Below, in pieces: positions 17,732 through 26,788 of a stretch of DNA of 64,000 nt. The translations under genes were made by a program, and so were the position numbers. The notes below the pieces were generated by a model. The model made no database searches and was not told where the DNA came from. It worked only from the letters and a program-made list of their open reading frames with translations. How positions within the stretch are numbered: the stretch's first letter is position 1; each line of letters opens with the position of its first letter. Origin of the DNA: Pseudomonas wayambapalatensis (GTDB lineage: Bacteria > Pseudomonadota > Gammaproteobacteria > Pseudomonadales > Pseudomonadaceae); the NCBI GenBank assembly GCA_014268975.2, contig CP077096.1, positions 2,703,501 to 2,767,500 of the forward strand, read 5' to 3'.

Positions 17732-19312
17732 TCAGAGCGCGCCGTCGCTCCACTGACCATTGACCAGGCGCCGCAACCCCAGTGGGTTGCCGTCCTGCAG
17801 GGCCTTTGGCAACAAGGCTTGCGGGTAGTTCTGGTAGCACACCGGACGTAGGAAGCGATCAATGGCCAGGGTGCCGACCGAGGTGCCGCGGGCGTCGGAG
17901 GTGGCCGGGTAGGGGCCGCCGTGCACCATGGCATCGCATACCTCAACACCGGTCGGATAGCCGTTGACCAGAATCCGTCCGACCTTTTCTTCCAGCAGCG
18001 GCACCAGCCAGGCATAAGCGTCGAAGTCTTCGGGCTCGCCGATCAGGGTGGCCGTGAGCTGGCCGCGCAGGCCCAGCAGCGCGGCGCGCAACTGCTCATC
18101 GTCACAGACTTCGACCGCCACGGTGGTGGGGCCGAACACTTCTTCCTGCAGCAGCGGATCGGCATCCACCAGCAGGCGTGCGTCGGCCTTGAACAGTTGG
18201 GCGCGGGCCTGGCTGCCTTCCTGCGCCTGGCCGGCCAGGTGCTCGATGCCGGCGTGCGCGTGCAGGTGTTCCAACCCGCCCACATAGCTGCGCAAGCCGC
18301 CGGCATTAAGCAGGGTCTGCCCCGCCTGCTGCGCCAGGTGTTGGCCGAGGTCTGTGAGCAACTGGCTGAACTGTGCCGACTGCAAGCCGATCACCAGCCC
18401 TGGGTTGGTACAGAACTGACCGGCCCCCAGGCACACGGAGCCTGCCAGTTCACGGGCGATGGCTTCGCCGCGTTTGGCCAATGCGCCAGGCAGCACGATT
18501 ACCGGGTTGATGCTCGACATCTCGGCGAATACCGGGATCGGCTGCGGACGTTCGGCGGCCATGCGGCACAAGGCATCGCCGCCCTTGAGCGAGCCGGTGA
18601 AGCCGACCGCCTGGATGGCCGGGTGCTTGACCAGCCACTCCCCCACGCCACCGCCGAAGACCATGTTGAACACGCCCTTGGGCATGCCGGTGCGTTCAGC
18701 GGCACGGACGATGGCGCAGCCCACCAGGTCGGCGGTGGCCATGTGGCCGCTGTGCGCCTTGAACACTACCGGGCAGCCGGCAGCCAGCGCAGCCGCGGTA
18801 TCGCCGCCTGCGGTGGAAAACGCCAGTGGGAAGTTGCTGGCGCCGAACACCGCCACCGGGCCCACGCCGATGCGCATCTGGCGCAAGTCCACTCGTGGCA
18901 GGGGTTGACGGTCCGGCAGCGCCAGGTCGATACGGGCACCGAGGAAATCGCCCCGGCGCAGCACTTGGGCGAACAGGCGCATTTGCCCGCTGGTACGGCC
19001 GCGCTCGCCCTGAATGCGGGCGGCGGGCAGGGCGGTCTCGCGGCAAACGATTGCGACGAAGCTGTCGTCCAGCTCATCCAGTTCGGCGGCAATGGCGTCG
19101 AGGAACTCGGCGCGACGGGTTGGCGGCAACTGGCGGAATTCGGCGAAGGCGGTGGCAGCGGCTTTGGCAGCTTGATCGACTTCGTCTTCGGTGGCTTGCA
19201 TGAAGCTGTAGGGCAAGGCCTCGCCAGTGGTGGCGTCCAGGCTCTGCAGGCGCTGCTGGCCGGCGGCACTGCGCTGGCCGGCGATGAAGTTGTGGCCGAG
19301 GATCTCAGGCAT
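17732..19312 (-). CDS. 2,5-dioxovalerate (alpha-ketoglutarate semialdehyde) dehydrogenase, NADP type
   Basis: A 526-residue aldehyde dehydrogenase of the KGSADH type. Visible features are the NADP-binding PVVFKAHSGHM, the glutamate region VFAEMSSINP and the catalytic cysteine in GAGQFCTNPGL. It converts 2,5-dioxopentanoate to 2-oxoglutarate, the last step of galactarate/glucarate breakdown by this route. It is the last gene of the operon behind garD (57-bp gap). ATG 19312 is chosen for the AGGAG six bases upstream; the longer frame begins in the gap. Confidence 0.9.
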   Translation of the reverse strand: MPEILGHNFIAGQRSAAGQQRLQSLDATTGEALPYSFMQATEDEVDQAAKAAATAFAEFRQLPPTRRAEFLDAIAAELDELDDSFVAIVCRETALPAARIQGERGRTSGQMRLFAQVLRRGDFLGARIDLALPDRQPLPRVDLRQMRIGVGPVAVFGASNFPLAFSTAGGDTAAALAAGCPVVFKAHSGHMATADLVGCAIVRAAERTGMPKGVFNMVFGGGVGEWLVKHPAIQAVGFTGSLKGGDALCRMAAERPQPIPVFAEMSSINPVIVLPGALAKRGEAIARELAGSVCLGAGQFCTNPGLVIGLQSAQFSQLLTDLGQHLAQQAGQTLLNAGGLRSYVGGLEHLHAHAGIEHLAGQAQEGSQARAQLFKADARLLVDADPLLQEEVFGPTTVAVEVCDDEQLRAALLGLRGQLTATLIGEPEDFDAYAWLVPLLEEKVGRILVNGYPTGVEVCDAMVHGGPYPATSDARGTSVGTLAIDRFLRPVCYQNYPQALLPKALQDGNPLGLRRLVNGQWSDGAL

Positions 19313-19369
19313 GAGGTGCTCCTGTAGGTAAAGTGCAAGGTCCATCCATCCCCCATGGAGGGAAGGCTG

Positions 19370-20923
19370 TCAGGTAATCGGTGCCGGGTTGAACAGAGTG
19401 ATGTCGTTATGCAACTTGTGCCGCTCGGCCCAGGTCTGCTTGCGGCCGCTGGCAACGTCCAGGTAGTAGTGGAAGAGCTCCCAGCCCAGCTCCTCGATGC
19501 TTGCGCGGCCGCTGGCGATACGCCCGGCATCGATGTCGATCAGGTCGGGCCAGCGCTGGGCCAGTTCGCTGCGGGTGCAGACCTTGACCACGGGGGCCAT
19601 GGCCAGCCCGTATGGTGTGCCGCGACCCGTGGTGAACACGTGCAGGTTCATGCCCGCAGCCAGTTGCAGGGTGCCGCAGACGAAGTCGCTGGCCGGCGTC
19701 GCGCAGAAGATCAGGCCTTTGCGCGCGACGCGCTCGCCCGGGCCTACCACGCCCTGGATCGCAGCGCTGCCGGACTTGACGATCGAGCCCAGGGACTTTT
19801 CGACGATGTTCGACAGCCCGCCTTTCTTGTTGCCCGGCGTGGTGTTGGCGCTGCGGTCAGCTGCACCCTGGTGCAGGTAGCGGTCGTACCAGTCCATTTC
19901 GCGCACCAGCGCTTCGGCCACTTCCGGGGTTTCGGCACGGGAGGTGAGCATGTAGATGGCATCGCGGACCTCGGTGACCTCCGAGAACATCACCGTGGCA
20001 CCGGCGCGCACCAGCAGGTCGGCGGCATAGCCCAGCGCCGGGTTGGCGGTGATGCCGGAGAAAGCATCGCTGCCGCCGCACTGCATGCCCAGGATCAGCT
20101 CACTGGCCGGCACCGTTTCGCGACGGCGCTGGTCGAGCTTCTTCAGGCGGGTTTCAGCCAGTTGCATGATCTGTTCGATCATCTCGACGAAACCCAGCGA
20201 AGCGTCCTGCAGGCGATACAGCCAGGGCTCGCTGAGGTCCACGGACGGGTCGTCTTCGTGCATCACCTGGCCGGCCTGCAGCTTTTCGCAACCCAGGCTG
20301 ATGACCAGGGCTTCGCCGCCCAGGTTGGGGTTGCGCGCCAGGTTGCGCACGGTGCGGATGGGTATATAGGCGTCACGCGCGTTGATCGCCACGCCACAGC
20401 CGTAGCTGTGGGTGAGGGCGACCACGTCGTCGACGTTGGGATACTTGGGCAGCAGCTCGTCGCGGATGCGTTTGACCGCGTGGTCGAGCACGCCGGTCAC
20501 GCATTGCACGGTGGTGGTGATGCCGAGGATGTTGCGGGTACCGACGGTGCCGTCGGCGTTGCGATAGCCTTCGAAAGTAAAGCCTTCAAGAGGTGGCAGG
20601 GCCGCGGGAACCGCGTCGCAGCGCGGCAGGCTGTCGAGTTCGGGGGCAGCGGGCATCGATAGCTGGGTTTCCTGAACCCAACTGCCCTGACGCAGGTCTT
20701 GCAGGGCATAACCGATGATCTGTCCATAGCGGCGTACAGGCTCGCCCTGGTGGATATCGACGGTGGCGACCTTGTGGCTTTGCGGCACGCCCTCGACCAG
20801 GGTCAGGCCATCGGCGAAGCGCGCACCTTCGCCCAGGCCACCGTCATTGACCACCACCACGACATTGTCGTCATCGTGCAGGCGGACGTAGCGGGGCGAC
20901 TCGGAATGTTCGATCAACTGCAT
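19370..20923 (-). CDS. garD: galactarate dehydratase (UxaA family)
   Basis: A 517-residue dehydratase of the UxaA/GarD family. An N-terminal SAF-like domain (about residues 1-95, [19 protein letters not shown]) precedes the large catalytic part with [16 protein letters not shown] and [11 protein letters not shown], whose cysteines suit the iron or iron-sulfur site of the family. It dehydrates meso-galactarate to 5-keto-4-deoxyglucarate, the substrate of KdgD in the same operon. D-glucarate would need a separate dehydratase, not seen here. Confidence 0.88.
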   Translation of the reverse strand: MQLIEHSESPRYVRLHDDDNVVVVVNDGGLGEGARFADGLTLVEGVPQSHKVATVDIHQGEPVRRYGQIIGYALQDLRQGSWVQETQLSMPAAPELDSLPRCDAVPAALPPLEGFTFEGYRNADGTVGTRNILGITTTVQCVTGVLDHAVKRIRDELLPKYPNVDDVVALTHSYGCGVAINARDAYIPIRTVRNLARNPNLGGEALVISLGCEKLQAGQVMHEDDPSVDLSEPWLYRLQDASLGFVEMIEQIMQLAETRLKKLDQRRRETVPASELILGMQCGGSDAFSGITANPALGYAADLLVRAGATVMFSEVTEVRDAIYMLTSRAETPEVAEALVREMDWYDRYLHQGAADRSANTTPGNKKGGLSNIVEKSLGSIVKSGSAAIQGVVGPGERVARKGLIFCATPASDFVCGTLQLAAGMNLHVFTTGRGTPYGLAMAPVVKVCTRSELAQRWPDLIDIDAGRIASGRASIEELGWELFHYYLDVASGRKQTWAERHKLHNDITLFNPAPIT

Positions 20924-21002
20924 GGTCAGGCCCTTCTTGTGATTTCTTTCAGGCTTTTATACGGCCACCGACGCCCATCCCGGGGCGCCGGCGTACTTCA
21001 GG

Positions 21003-22358
21003 TTACTGGCGCGAGCCGGCCAGTTCGGCGTTGGGCGCCGCTTGCGGTGTGGCTTCGTCCTTGAGCTCGATGCGCTTGATCGGGCCGACGATCACCAGGT
21101 AGCTGAATACCGCTACCAGCGCATTGGCACCCACGTACACCAGTGCCCATTTGAACGAGCCGGTGGCACTGATGATGTAGCCGATGACGATCGGCGTGGT
21201 GATCGAAGCGATGTTGCCGAAGGTATTGAACAGGCCGCCCGAGAGCCCTGCGATCTGTTTGGGCGAGGTGTCGGCGACCACTGCCCAGCCCAGGGCGCCG
21301 ATGCCTTTGCCAAAGAAGGCCAGGGTCATGAAGCCGACCACCATCCATTCGGCGTCCACGTAGTTGCAGAGCACCATGGTGGTGGACAGCAACAGGCCAC
21401 AGACGATGGGCAGCTTGCGCGAGAAGGTCAGCGAGTTGCCGCGGCGCAGCAGCCAGTCCGACAGCACACCGCCCAGCACCCCACCGATGAAGCCGCAGAT
21501 GGCCGGCAAGGAGGCGATGAAGCCGGCCTTGAGGATGGTCATGCCGCGCTCCTGCACCAGGTACACCGGAAACCAGGTCAGGAAGAAGTAGGTGATGGCG
21601 TTGATGCAGTACTGGCCCAGGTACACGCCCAGCAGCATGCGGCTGGTCAGCAGTTGCTTGATGTAGCCCCATTTCGGGCCGTCGTTGCCGCGTTTCTGGT
21701 CCATGTCCACCAGGCCGCCGTTCTGCTCGATGTGCTCGAGTTCGGCCGGGCTGATGCGCGGATGCTGGCGAGGGTTGTAGATGGTCTTCATCCATACCAT
21801 CGAGAACAGGATGCCCAGGCCACCCATGACCACGAACACGTGTTCCCAGCCGAAGCTGAACACGATCCAGCCCATCAGCGGTGCGAACAGCGCGGTGGCG
21901 AAGTACTGCGCCGAGTTGAAGATCGCCGAGGCCGTGCCGCGTTCGGCGGTGGGGAACCAGGCCGCAACGATCCGGGCGTTGCCCGGGAACGACGGGGCTT
22001 CGGCGAACCCGACCAGAAAGCGCAGGGTGAACAGGGTGACGACTGCCCAGGCCACCGGCAGGCCGCCGACGAAACCTTGCAGCAGGGTGAACAGCGACCA
22101 GGTGAAGATGCTGAATGCGTAGACGTTCTTCGAACCGAAGCGGTCCAGCAACCAGCCGCCGGGAATCTGCCCGGCCACGTAGGCCCAGCCGAAGGCGGAG
22201 AAGATATAACCGAGGGTGACCGCGTCGATGCCCAGATCCTTCTGCAGGCTTGAACCGGCGATGGCGATGGTGGCGCGGTCGGCGTAGTTGATCGTGGTCA
22301 CCAGGAACAGCATGAACAGGATCAGGTAGCGTACATGCGTCTTTTTCGTCGCTTGCAT
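21003..22358 (-). CDS. gudP: MFS glucarate/galactarate transporter, GudP-like
   Basis: A 451-residue transporter of the anion:cation symporter group of the major facilitator superfamily. It begins with NYADRATIAIAGSSLQKDLGI, the signature of this group, and has about twelve membrane segments with a basic cytoplasmic loop in the middle. Family members import hexuronates, glucarate and galactarate. Its place between kdgD and garD supports aldarate uptake. The gap to garD is 79 bp. Confidence 0.88.
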   Translation of the reverse strand: MQATKKTHVRYLILFMLFLVTTINYADRATIAIAGSSLQKDLGIDAVTLGYIFSAFGWAYVAGQIPGGWLLDRFGSKNVYAFSIFTWSLFTLLQGFVGGLPVAWAVVTLFTLRFLVGFAEAPSFPGNARIVAAWFPTAERGTASAIFNSAQYFATALFAPLMGWIVFSFGWEHVFVVMGGLGILFSMVWMKTIYNPRQHPRISPAELEHIEQNGGLVDMDQKRGNDGPKWGYIKQLLTSRMLLGVYLGQYCINAITYFFLTWFPVYLVQERGMTILKAGFIASLPAICGFIGGVLGGVLSDWLLRRGNSLTFSRKLPIVCGLLLSTTMVLCNYVDAEWMVVGFMTLAFFGKGIGALGWAVVADTSPKQIAGLSGGLFNTFGNIASITTPIVIGYIISATGSFKWALVYVGANALVAVFSYLVIVGPIKRIELKDEATPQAAPNAELAGSRQ

Positions 22359-22460
22359 GCTGGTGTTCTCCCACTATTTATTGTTGTGCGGGGCATTCGG
22401 ATTGTGGGCCGGAGCGCGGCTGGCGCTCCGGCAGCGGCATTGGCAGGCCGCGCGGGTCGC

Positions 22461-23372
22461 TTATTGCGGGCCCATTTTGTCCATCAGGGCGGCGAGCATT
22501 TCGTACTCTTCGCCGGTCAGGTCGGTCAGCGGGGTGCGTACCGGGCCTGCGTCGTAGCCCGCGAGTTTGGCGCCGGCCTTGACGATGCTCACCGCGTAAC
22601 CGGCCTTGCGGTTGCGGATGTCCAGGTACGGCAGGAAGAAGTCATCGATCAACTTGCCGACCGTGGCGTGGTCGTCGCGGGCGATGGCGTTGTAGAAGTC
22701 CATTGCGGTCTTGGGTACGAAGTTGAACACGGCCGAGGAGTAGACCGGCACGCCCAGCGCCTTGTAAGCCGCAGCATACACCTCGGCGGTCGGCAGGCCA
22801 CCCAGGTAGCTGAAGCGATCGCCCAGGCGGCGACGAATCGACACCATCAGCTCGATATCACCCAGGCCATCCTTGTAGCCGATCAGGTTCGGGCAGCGCT
22901 CAGCCAGTTTTTCGAGCTGTGCAGCGTTCAGGCGGCAGACGTTGCGGTTGTACACCACCACACCGATCTTCACCGACTTGCACACGGCTTCCACGTGGGC
23001 GGCTACGCCGTCCTGGCTGGCTTCGGTGAGGTAGTGCGGCAGCAGCAGCAAGCCCTTGGCACCCAGGCGCTCGGCTTCCTGGGCGTACTCGATGGCCTGG
23101 CGGGTGGCACCGCCTACACCAGCCAGGATCGGTACGGAGGTGGCGCAGGTGTCAACGGCAGTCTTGATCACCTGGCTGTATTCGCTGGCAGCGAGGGAGA
23201 AGAACTCACCGGTGCCTCCGGCGGCGAACAGCGCGCTGGCGCCGTAGGGGGCCAGCCATTCCAGACGCTTGATGTAGCCGGCGGGATTGAAGTCGCCCTG
23301 GGCGTTGAAGTCGGTGACGGGGAACGACAACAGGCCGTGGGAGAGGATGGATTTCAGTTCTTGTGGATTCAT
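22461..23372 (-). CDS. kdgD: 5-dehydro-4-deoxyglucarate dehydratase
   Basis: A 303-residue member of the DapA/NAL aldolase superfamily. The Schiff-base lysine is K167 in IGYKDGLGD, and Y141 in VVVYNRN is the expected catalytic tyrosine. It converts 5-keto-4-deoxyglucarate to 2,5-dioxopentanoate with loss of water and CO2. It is the first gene of the minus-strand operon, with a palindromic operator candidate 60-80 bp upstream. I used ATG 23372, where the family starts; an in-frame ATG at 23384 has only AGG touching it. Confidence 0.92.
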   Translation of the reverse strand: MNPQELKSILSHGLLSFPVTDFNAQGDFNPAGYIKRLEWLAPYGASALFAAGGTGEFFSLAASEYSQVIKTAVDTCATSVPILAGVGGATRQAIEYAQEAERLGAKGLLLLPHYLTEASQDGVAAHVEAVCKSVKIGVVVYNRNVCRLNAAQLEKLAERCPNLIGYKDGLGDIELMVSIRRRLGDRFSYLGGLPTAEVYAAAYKALGVPVYSSAVFNFVPKTAMDFYNAIARDDHATVGKLIDDFFLPYLDIRNRKAGYAVSIVKAGAKLAGYDAGPVRTPLTDLTGEEYEMLAALMDKMGPQ

Positions 23373-23431
23373 TGTTGTAGGCATCCTGGGGGCGCTTGGG
23401 TAAGAAGGTGTACCAAGGTGAGAGGTAAGTT

Positions 23432-23450
23432 ATCGTACAACTTGCACGAT
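23432..23450. promoter_or_regulatory. palindromic operator candidate upstream of kdgD
   Basis: ATCGTACAA-C-TTGCACGAT is a 19-bp hyphenated palindrome with one mismatched pair, 60-78 bp before the kdgD start. Its left half recurs in front of the GntR-family gene (14554-14570). The size and symmetry suit a dimeric FadR-type regulator, so this is the likely site of aldarate control. Confidence 0.6.
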
Positions 23451-23775
23451 GACTAGCCCTGCCTGAGAAAATTTTTGAAGCGACGCCTATCCGTAGGGCC
23501 CTGTCGCGGTGTGCGTCAGCTCCCGGTGGATCAGCCATAGCTGTGATTTTGTAGGAGCGGCCTCGTCCGCGATAGAGCCGCAACCACCAGCCGAAACGGC
23601 TGATCGTGCACTACGGCCGATCAGTCATCGTATGTCTTGAGGGAAAAAAAGATCGCGGAGACAGGCACAAGCCCGCCGCCCGCTTCCACGGGAAGTGTTC
23701 TGGGACCAGCAGAGGGTGACCGGGGAAGCAGGGGCGACCTTGCGCCGCCCCGCGATCAAAGCTAACGAAGAGGGG
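23451..23775. other. intergenic region with one REP unit
   Basis: This stretch lies between the start of kdgD and the end of the amidotransferase gene. It contains a single REP-like unit, TGTAGGAGCGGCCTCGTCC, at 23550-23572, and a GC-rich weak stem near 23733-23756. No gene was recognised. Confidence 0.5.
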
Positions 23776-24588
23776 TCAGGCCGCCTGGTGGCGCTTGCTG
23801 GCCTGGGACTTGCGGACCTGGGCGCGGCAGGCGTCGCCGAAGGCTTGGAACATCTTGATCGAATCAGGGTTCTTCGCCGCTTGCCACTCGGGGTGCCACT
23901 GCACCGCGAACAGGAAGGGCGAAATGCTCGGTGCATGAATTGCCTCGACCAGGCCGTCTTCGGCGTGGGCGATCGGCTCGATGCCTTCACCCAGGTTGCG
24001 CAGGCCCTGACCGTGCAGCGAGTTCACGCGGATCTCGTCGGTGCCCAGGGTGTCGCGCAGCCAGCTACCGGGCTTGATCTTCACGCCGTGGGAGGCGGCG
24101 TATTGCACATCGACCGGGTCTTCAGGGTTTTCGCGGTGGTCGTTGAAGCCAGGTTCGGCGTAGACCTTCTGGTAGATGTCACCACCCAGGGCCACGTTGA
24201 TTTCCTGCATGCCACGGCAGATGCCGAAGATCGGCAGGCCGCGGGCGATGGCCAGTTGTACCAGGGGGATGTCGAACAGGTCGCGATCCTTGTCCTGGGC
24301 CTTGCCGGGGGTTTCGTTCTCCTGGCCATAGAGGGCCGGATCGATATTGCTGCCGGCGCCGGTCAGGTAGACGCCGTCGGCCATGTCCAGGTACGCCTCG
24401 AGGGCGTCGGTGCCGCAGCAGGTAGGGACCAGAACCGGTACGCAGTCGGCGAAATCGACCAGGGGAGTGATGTATTTATGGGTCATGACCTGATAGTCGT
24501 GACCTTTGCGCTCTTGGGTACCCATGGTCATCAGGACGACGGGTTTGCGCAGGGCGGGTTGCTTGTTGCCAATGTTGCTGTTGGACAT
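23776..24588 (-). CDS. class I glutamine amidotransferase-like hydrolase (peptidase C26, PuuD/SpuA-like)
   Basis: A 270-residue hydrolase with a nucleophile elbow FGICRGMQEI (Cys124) and the QWHPEW motif holding the catalytic histidine. This is the pattern of gamma-glutamyl-GABA hydrolases (PuuD/SpuA). In those pathways it frees GABA or another amine product from glutamate. No polyamine genes are adjacent; the neighbours concern aldarates and D-lysine, so the true substrate is open. Confidence 0.82.
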   Translation of the reverse strand: MSNSNIGNKQPALRKPVVLMTMGTQERKGHDYQVMTHKYITPLVDFADCVPVLVPTCCGTDALEAYLDMADGVYLTGAGSNIDPALYGQENETPGKAQDKDRDLFDIPLVQLAIARGLPIFGICRGMQEINVALGGDIYQKVYAEPGFNDHRENPEDPVDVQYAASHGVKIKPGSWLRDTLGTDEIRVNSLHGQGLRNLGEGIEPIAHAEDGLVEAIHAPSISPFLFAVQWHPEWQAAKNPDSIKMFQAFGDACRAQVRKSQASKRHQAA

Positions 24589-25002
24589 ATGTCACCTTGG
24601 GACAGGTTTTACCTGTCGTTGTTGTGCAGGTCCGCGGCCTTTGGCCCTTGATGCGTGACCTGTGGTCCCGAGCACTGCCGGCGCGGCCTGAAGGCTGCGG
24701 ACCGGTCGGGACATGCTTCATAGCTTGCCAGAGCCGTTTAATATGTCAAACGACTGGCGCGTCGGTTTCAGGGGGCGATCTGCCTGTTTTTGGGGGCTTC
24801 GCCTGCTGGAAGCCCGAGCCGACAAGGCTTTGGCAGGGCAGTCGGTCAATAATATTTAACGACGCAGTTGGGTCATTGCAGCGCTGCAATAAACCTGGCG
24901 TTTGCGCGCTTGCCGGATTTGACAGCACACCCTTGCCGAGGGAAGAGTGGCAGGCATTGCCCTGGGCTATCGCCATTCCAAATCCAATAAAGGGAGTTTC
25001 AG
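24589..25002. other. intergenic region, divergent promoters of the amidotransferase and dpkA genes
   Basis: This 414-bp gap is AT-richer than its surroundings around 24740 and 24848-24860. It must carry promoters for both flanking genes, and contains a perfect palindrome at 24875-24890. Frames within it do not look like protein. Confidence 0.4.
24875..24890. promoter_or_regulatory. perfect 16-bp palindrome upstream of dpkA
   Basis: ATTGCAGCGCTGCAAT is an exact palindrome centred on CG, 113 bp before the dpkA start. The central CG and the symmetric arms recall LacI-family operators, but no LacI-type gene is in the window. A regulator of D-lysine or proline-analogue catabolism is possible. Confidence 0.4.
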
Positions 25003-26028
25003 ATGTCTGCACCATCCACCGATCCCGTCGTACGTGTGCCTCTTGCGCAGTTGCAGGAGCGGTTGCAGCAGATCTTCCAGCGTCATGGATGCAGCGAGGC
25101 AGTGGCCGCAGTGCTGGCCGCCAACTGCGCCAGCGCCCAGCGCGATGGTGCTCACAGCCATGGTGTGTTCCGCATGCCGGGTTATGTCTCGACGCTGACC
25201 AGCGGCTGGGTCGATGGCGCTGCGGTGCCCGAGGTCACGGATGTCGCCCCGGCCTTCGTGCGGGTCGATGCCAAGGGCGGTTTCGCCCAGCCAGCCCTGG
25301 CTGCGGCACGCACGTTGTTGGTGGAGAAGGTGCGGCAGGCGGGTATTGCCGTGCTGGCTATCCATAACTCCCACCATTTCGCGGCGCTTTGGCCGGATGT
25401 GGAACCCTTTGCCGAAGAGGGCCTGGTTGCATTGAGCGTGGTTAACAGCATGACCTGCGTGGTGCCCCATGGCGCCTGCAAACCGTTGTTCGGCACCAAC
25501 CCCATCGCGTTCGCCGCACCTTGTCAGGGACTCGCCCCGATCGTCTTCGACATGGCCACCAGTGCCATGGCCCATGGTGATGTACAGATCGTCGCGCGCG
25601 AGGGTGAGCAGTTGCCGCCCGGTGTTGGCGTCGATGCCGAGGGTGAACCGACCACCGATCCCAAGGCCATCCTCGAAGGCGGCGCCTTGCTGCCGTTCGG
25701 TGGGCATAAGGGCTCTGCGCTGTCGATGATGGTCGAGCTGCTCGCGGCGGCGCTGACGGGCGGGCATTTTTCCTGGGAGTTCGACTGGTCGCAGCATCCA
25801 GGCGCCAAGACACCCTGGACCGGACAGCTGATCATCGTCATCGACCCGAGCAAGGCTGAAGGTGGACGCTTTGCCGAGCGCAGCCGGGCGTTGGTGGAGC
25901 AGATGCAGGCGGCAGGGTTGTCGCGCCTGCCTGGGGAGCGGCGGTTCAGGGAGCGTGCGGTTTCGGAGCGGGAAGGGGTGGCGGTTGATGGGCATGACTG
26001 GCGAGAACTTCAGGCGATGTTGGACTGA
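25003..26028 (+). CDS. dpkA: delta1-piperideine-2-carboxylate reductase (Ldh/DpkA family)
   Basis: A 341-residue NAD(P)H-dependent reductase of the malate/lactate dehydrogenase-2 family. Typical motifs are AQRDGAHSHGVFRMPGYV, AIHNSHHFAALWPD, VPHGACKPLFGTNPIAFAAP and LPFGGHKGSALSMMVELL. P. putida DpkA reduces piperideine-2-carboxylate to L-pipecolate in D-lysine catabolism, and pyrroline-2-carboxylate to proline. The downstream gene in P. putida is, from memory, amaC; here amaC (27868) is separated from it by a toxin-immunity-like island. Confidence 0.9.
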   Translation: MSAPSTDPVVRVPLAQLQERLQQIFQRHGCSEAVAAVLAANCASAQRDGAHSHGVFRMPGYVSTLTSGWVDGAAVPEVTDVAPAFVRVDAKGGFAQPALAAARTLLVEKVRQAGIAVLAIHNSHHFAALWPDVEPFAEEGLVALSVVNSMTCVVPHGACKPLFGTNPIAFAAPCQGLAPIVFDMATSAMAHGDVQIVAREGEQLPPGVGVDAEGEPTTDPKAILEGGALLPFGGHKGSALSMMVELLAAALTGGHFSWEFDWSQHPGAKTPWTGQLIIVIDPSKAEGGRFAERSRALVEQMQAAGLSRLPGERRFRERAVSEREGVAVDGHDWRELQAMLD

Positions 26029-26059
26029 ACAGCGCCTGATTTGCAGGTTGCTTTCAATC

Positions 26060-26308
26060 TCAGCTTTCGTCATGACGCGATAGATGAACGAGTTGGTAAA
26101 GCATGCTGATCCCGGTAACCCATAGCAAGGAGCCCCATGTCACTCCATCCACTTGCAGGAGTTCATGACGTCCAATGGTGGTGCATGAGGTCATCCCGAG
26201 GATCATGAATACAAGGCACAGGCCCGGTCGGACGGACGTGCGTTTGCACAAATAATTGAGAGTTATGAAAAGGACCAAACAGCCAATCGTGGCGTAGAGC
26301 AGGGGCAT
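26060..26308 (-). CDS. small three-helix membrane protein, putative immunity protein copy 3
   Basis: An 82-residue protein with hydrophobic segments at about 3-19, 29-42 and 59-73. It is clearly paralogous to the proteins at 26789-27037 and, in decayed form, 26458-26702: shared elements are YLCK near residue 20, LGMTSCTTIG in mid-protein, then E.LQVDG..W and a hydrophobic C-terminal segment. It starts 5 bp after the stop of a remnant of the effector C-terminus. This is the arrangement expected of an orphan immunity gene whose effector has been lost. The family is not one I can name. Confidence 0.65.
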   Translation of the reverse strand: MPLLYATIGCLVLFITLNYLCKRTSVRPGLCLVFMILGMTSCTTIGRHELLQVDGVTWGSLLWVTGISMLYQLVHLSRHDES

Positions 26309-26313
26309 ACGTA

Positions 26314-26457
26314 CTACTCCCGTGCTATCAAGAGGGTAATTGATGAAGTTTGCGGGCCAATACCGCCATTGACCTGGGCGCTGATGGAAACAATCACGTC
26401 TCCAGCGTGAGTTGTAGATAATCTGCCTTTGAGCGTTCCCCTGACGCCCGGGGGCTG
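26314..26457 (-). pseudogene. remnant of a second effector gene (C-terminal tail only)
   Basis: Read on the minus strand from the end of the decayed immunity copy, the frame gives THAGDVIVSISAQVNGGIG, then PQTSSITL and a stop at 26314-26316. This parallels the effector's own tail at 27048-27545 (FHSSDVLVSLEAQVKGGIG, then PQVSALTLIL). The upstream part of the gene is missing. It indicates that effector and immunity genes were once repeated as a unit. Confidence 0.7.
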
Positions 26458-26702
26458 TCAGGGCTCACGGTCGAACCAGCGACTGCGCTCGAAGAGCAGA
26501 GGAAAGCCTGCCAATATAAGAAAGACGCTCCATTCTCCGCCGTTCCAATAGAGGACTTCGCGACTGCCTATATGAGTGCAGGTCGCAATGCCTGTTGTCA
26601 GGAAAAAAAATACAGGAGTCTGCGTAGCGCCACAGGCTTGCATAGTCAGTCGAGCAACAGGCTGGTGACGATAATGCACGCTATCTGGATTATTTCAGGC
26701 AT
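26458..26702 (-). pseudogene. decayed immunity protein copy 2 (nonsense codon plus frameshift)
   Basis: From ATG 26700-26702 the frame reads MPEIIQIACIIVTSLLLD, then TGA where copy 1 has TGG (Trp), then LCKPVALRRLLYFF up to an A8 run on the + strand (26603-26610). One base is missing there compared with the other copies. After the shift, FLTTGIATCTHIGSREVL and a C-terminal FDREP match copy 1. Alignment length is restored exactly by adding one base. The two lesions make it a pseudogene; the open frame from 26679 is only the shifted half. Confidence 0.75.
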
Positions 26703-26709
26703 CGTGCGC

Positions 26710-26760
26710 TTATAGAATTATCATGATGTTAGTCACCTGTATGTCCAGTGCCTTGAAATG
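26710..26760 (-). pseudogene. possible third effector tail remnant, before decayed immunity copy 2
   Basis: The minus-strand frame ending at TAA 26710-26712 reads HFKALDIQVTNIMIIL. It may be a shortened version of the effector end (SLEAQV, then, after a deletion, LTLIL and stop). It stops 7 bp before the ATG of copy 2, the same spacing style as the other two modules. The match is short, so this is tentative. Confidence 0.35.
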
Positions 26761-26788
26761 GCATCGACTTTTGCCAGGGCGGCCCCGA

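Noticed and set aside
15474..17840. 788-codon minus frame across the fusion oxidoreductase and the repeats behind it
   Set aside because: Runs antisense to a well-supported multidomain gene and through REP and palindrome sequence; no recognisable motif.
26458..26679. Open frame of 73 codons taken as an intact small gene
   Set aside because: Its first part is out of frame with the paralogues; the ancestral start is at 26702 and the gene is broken twice.
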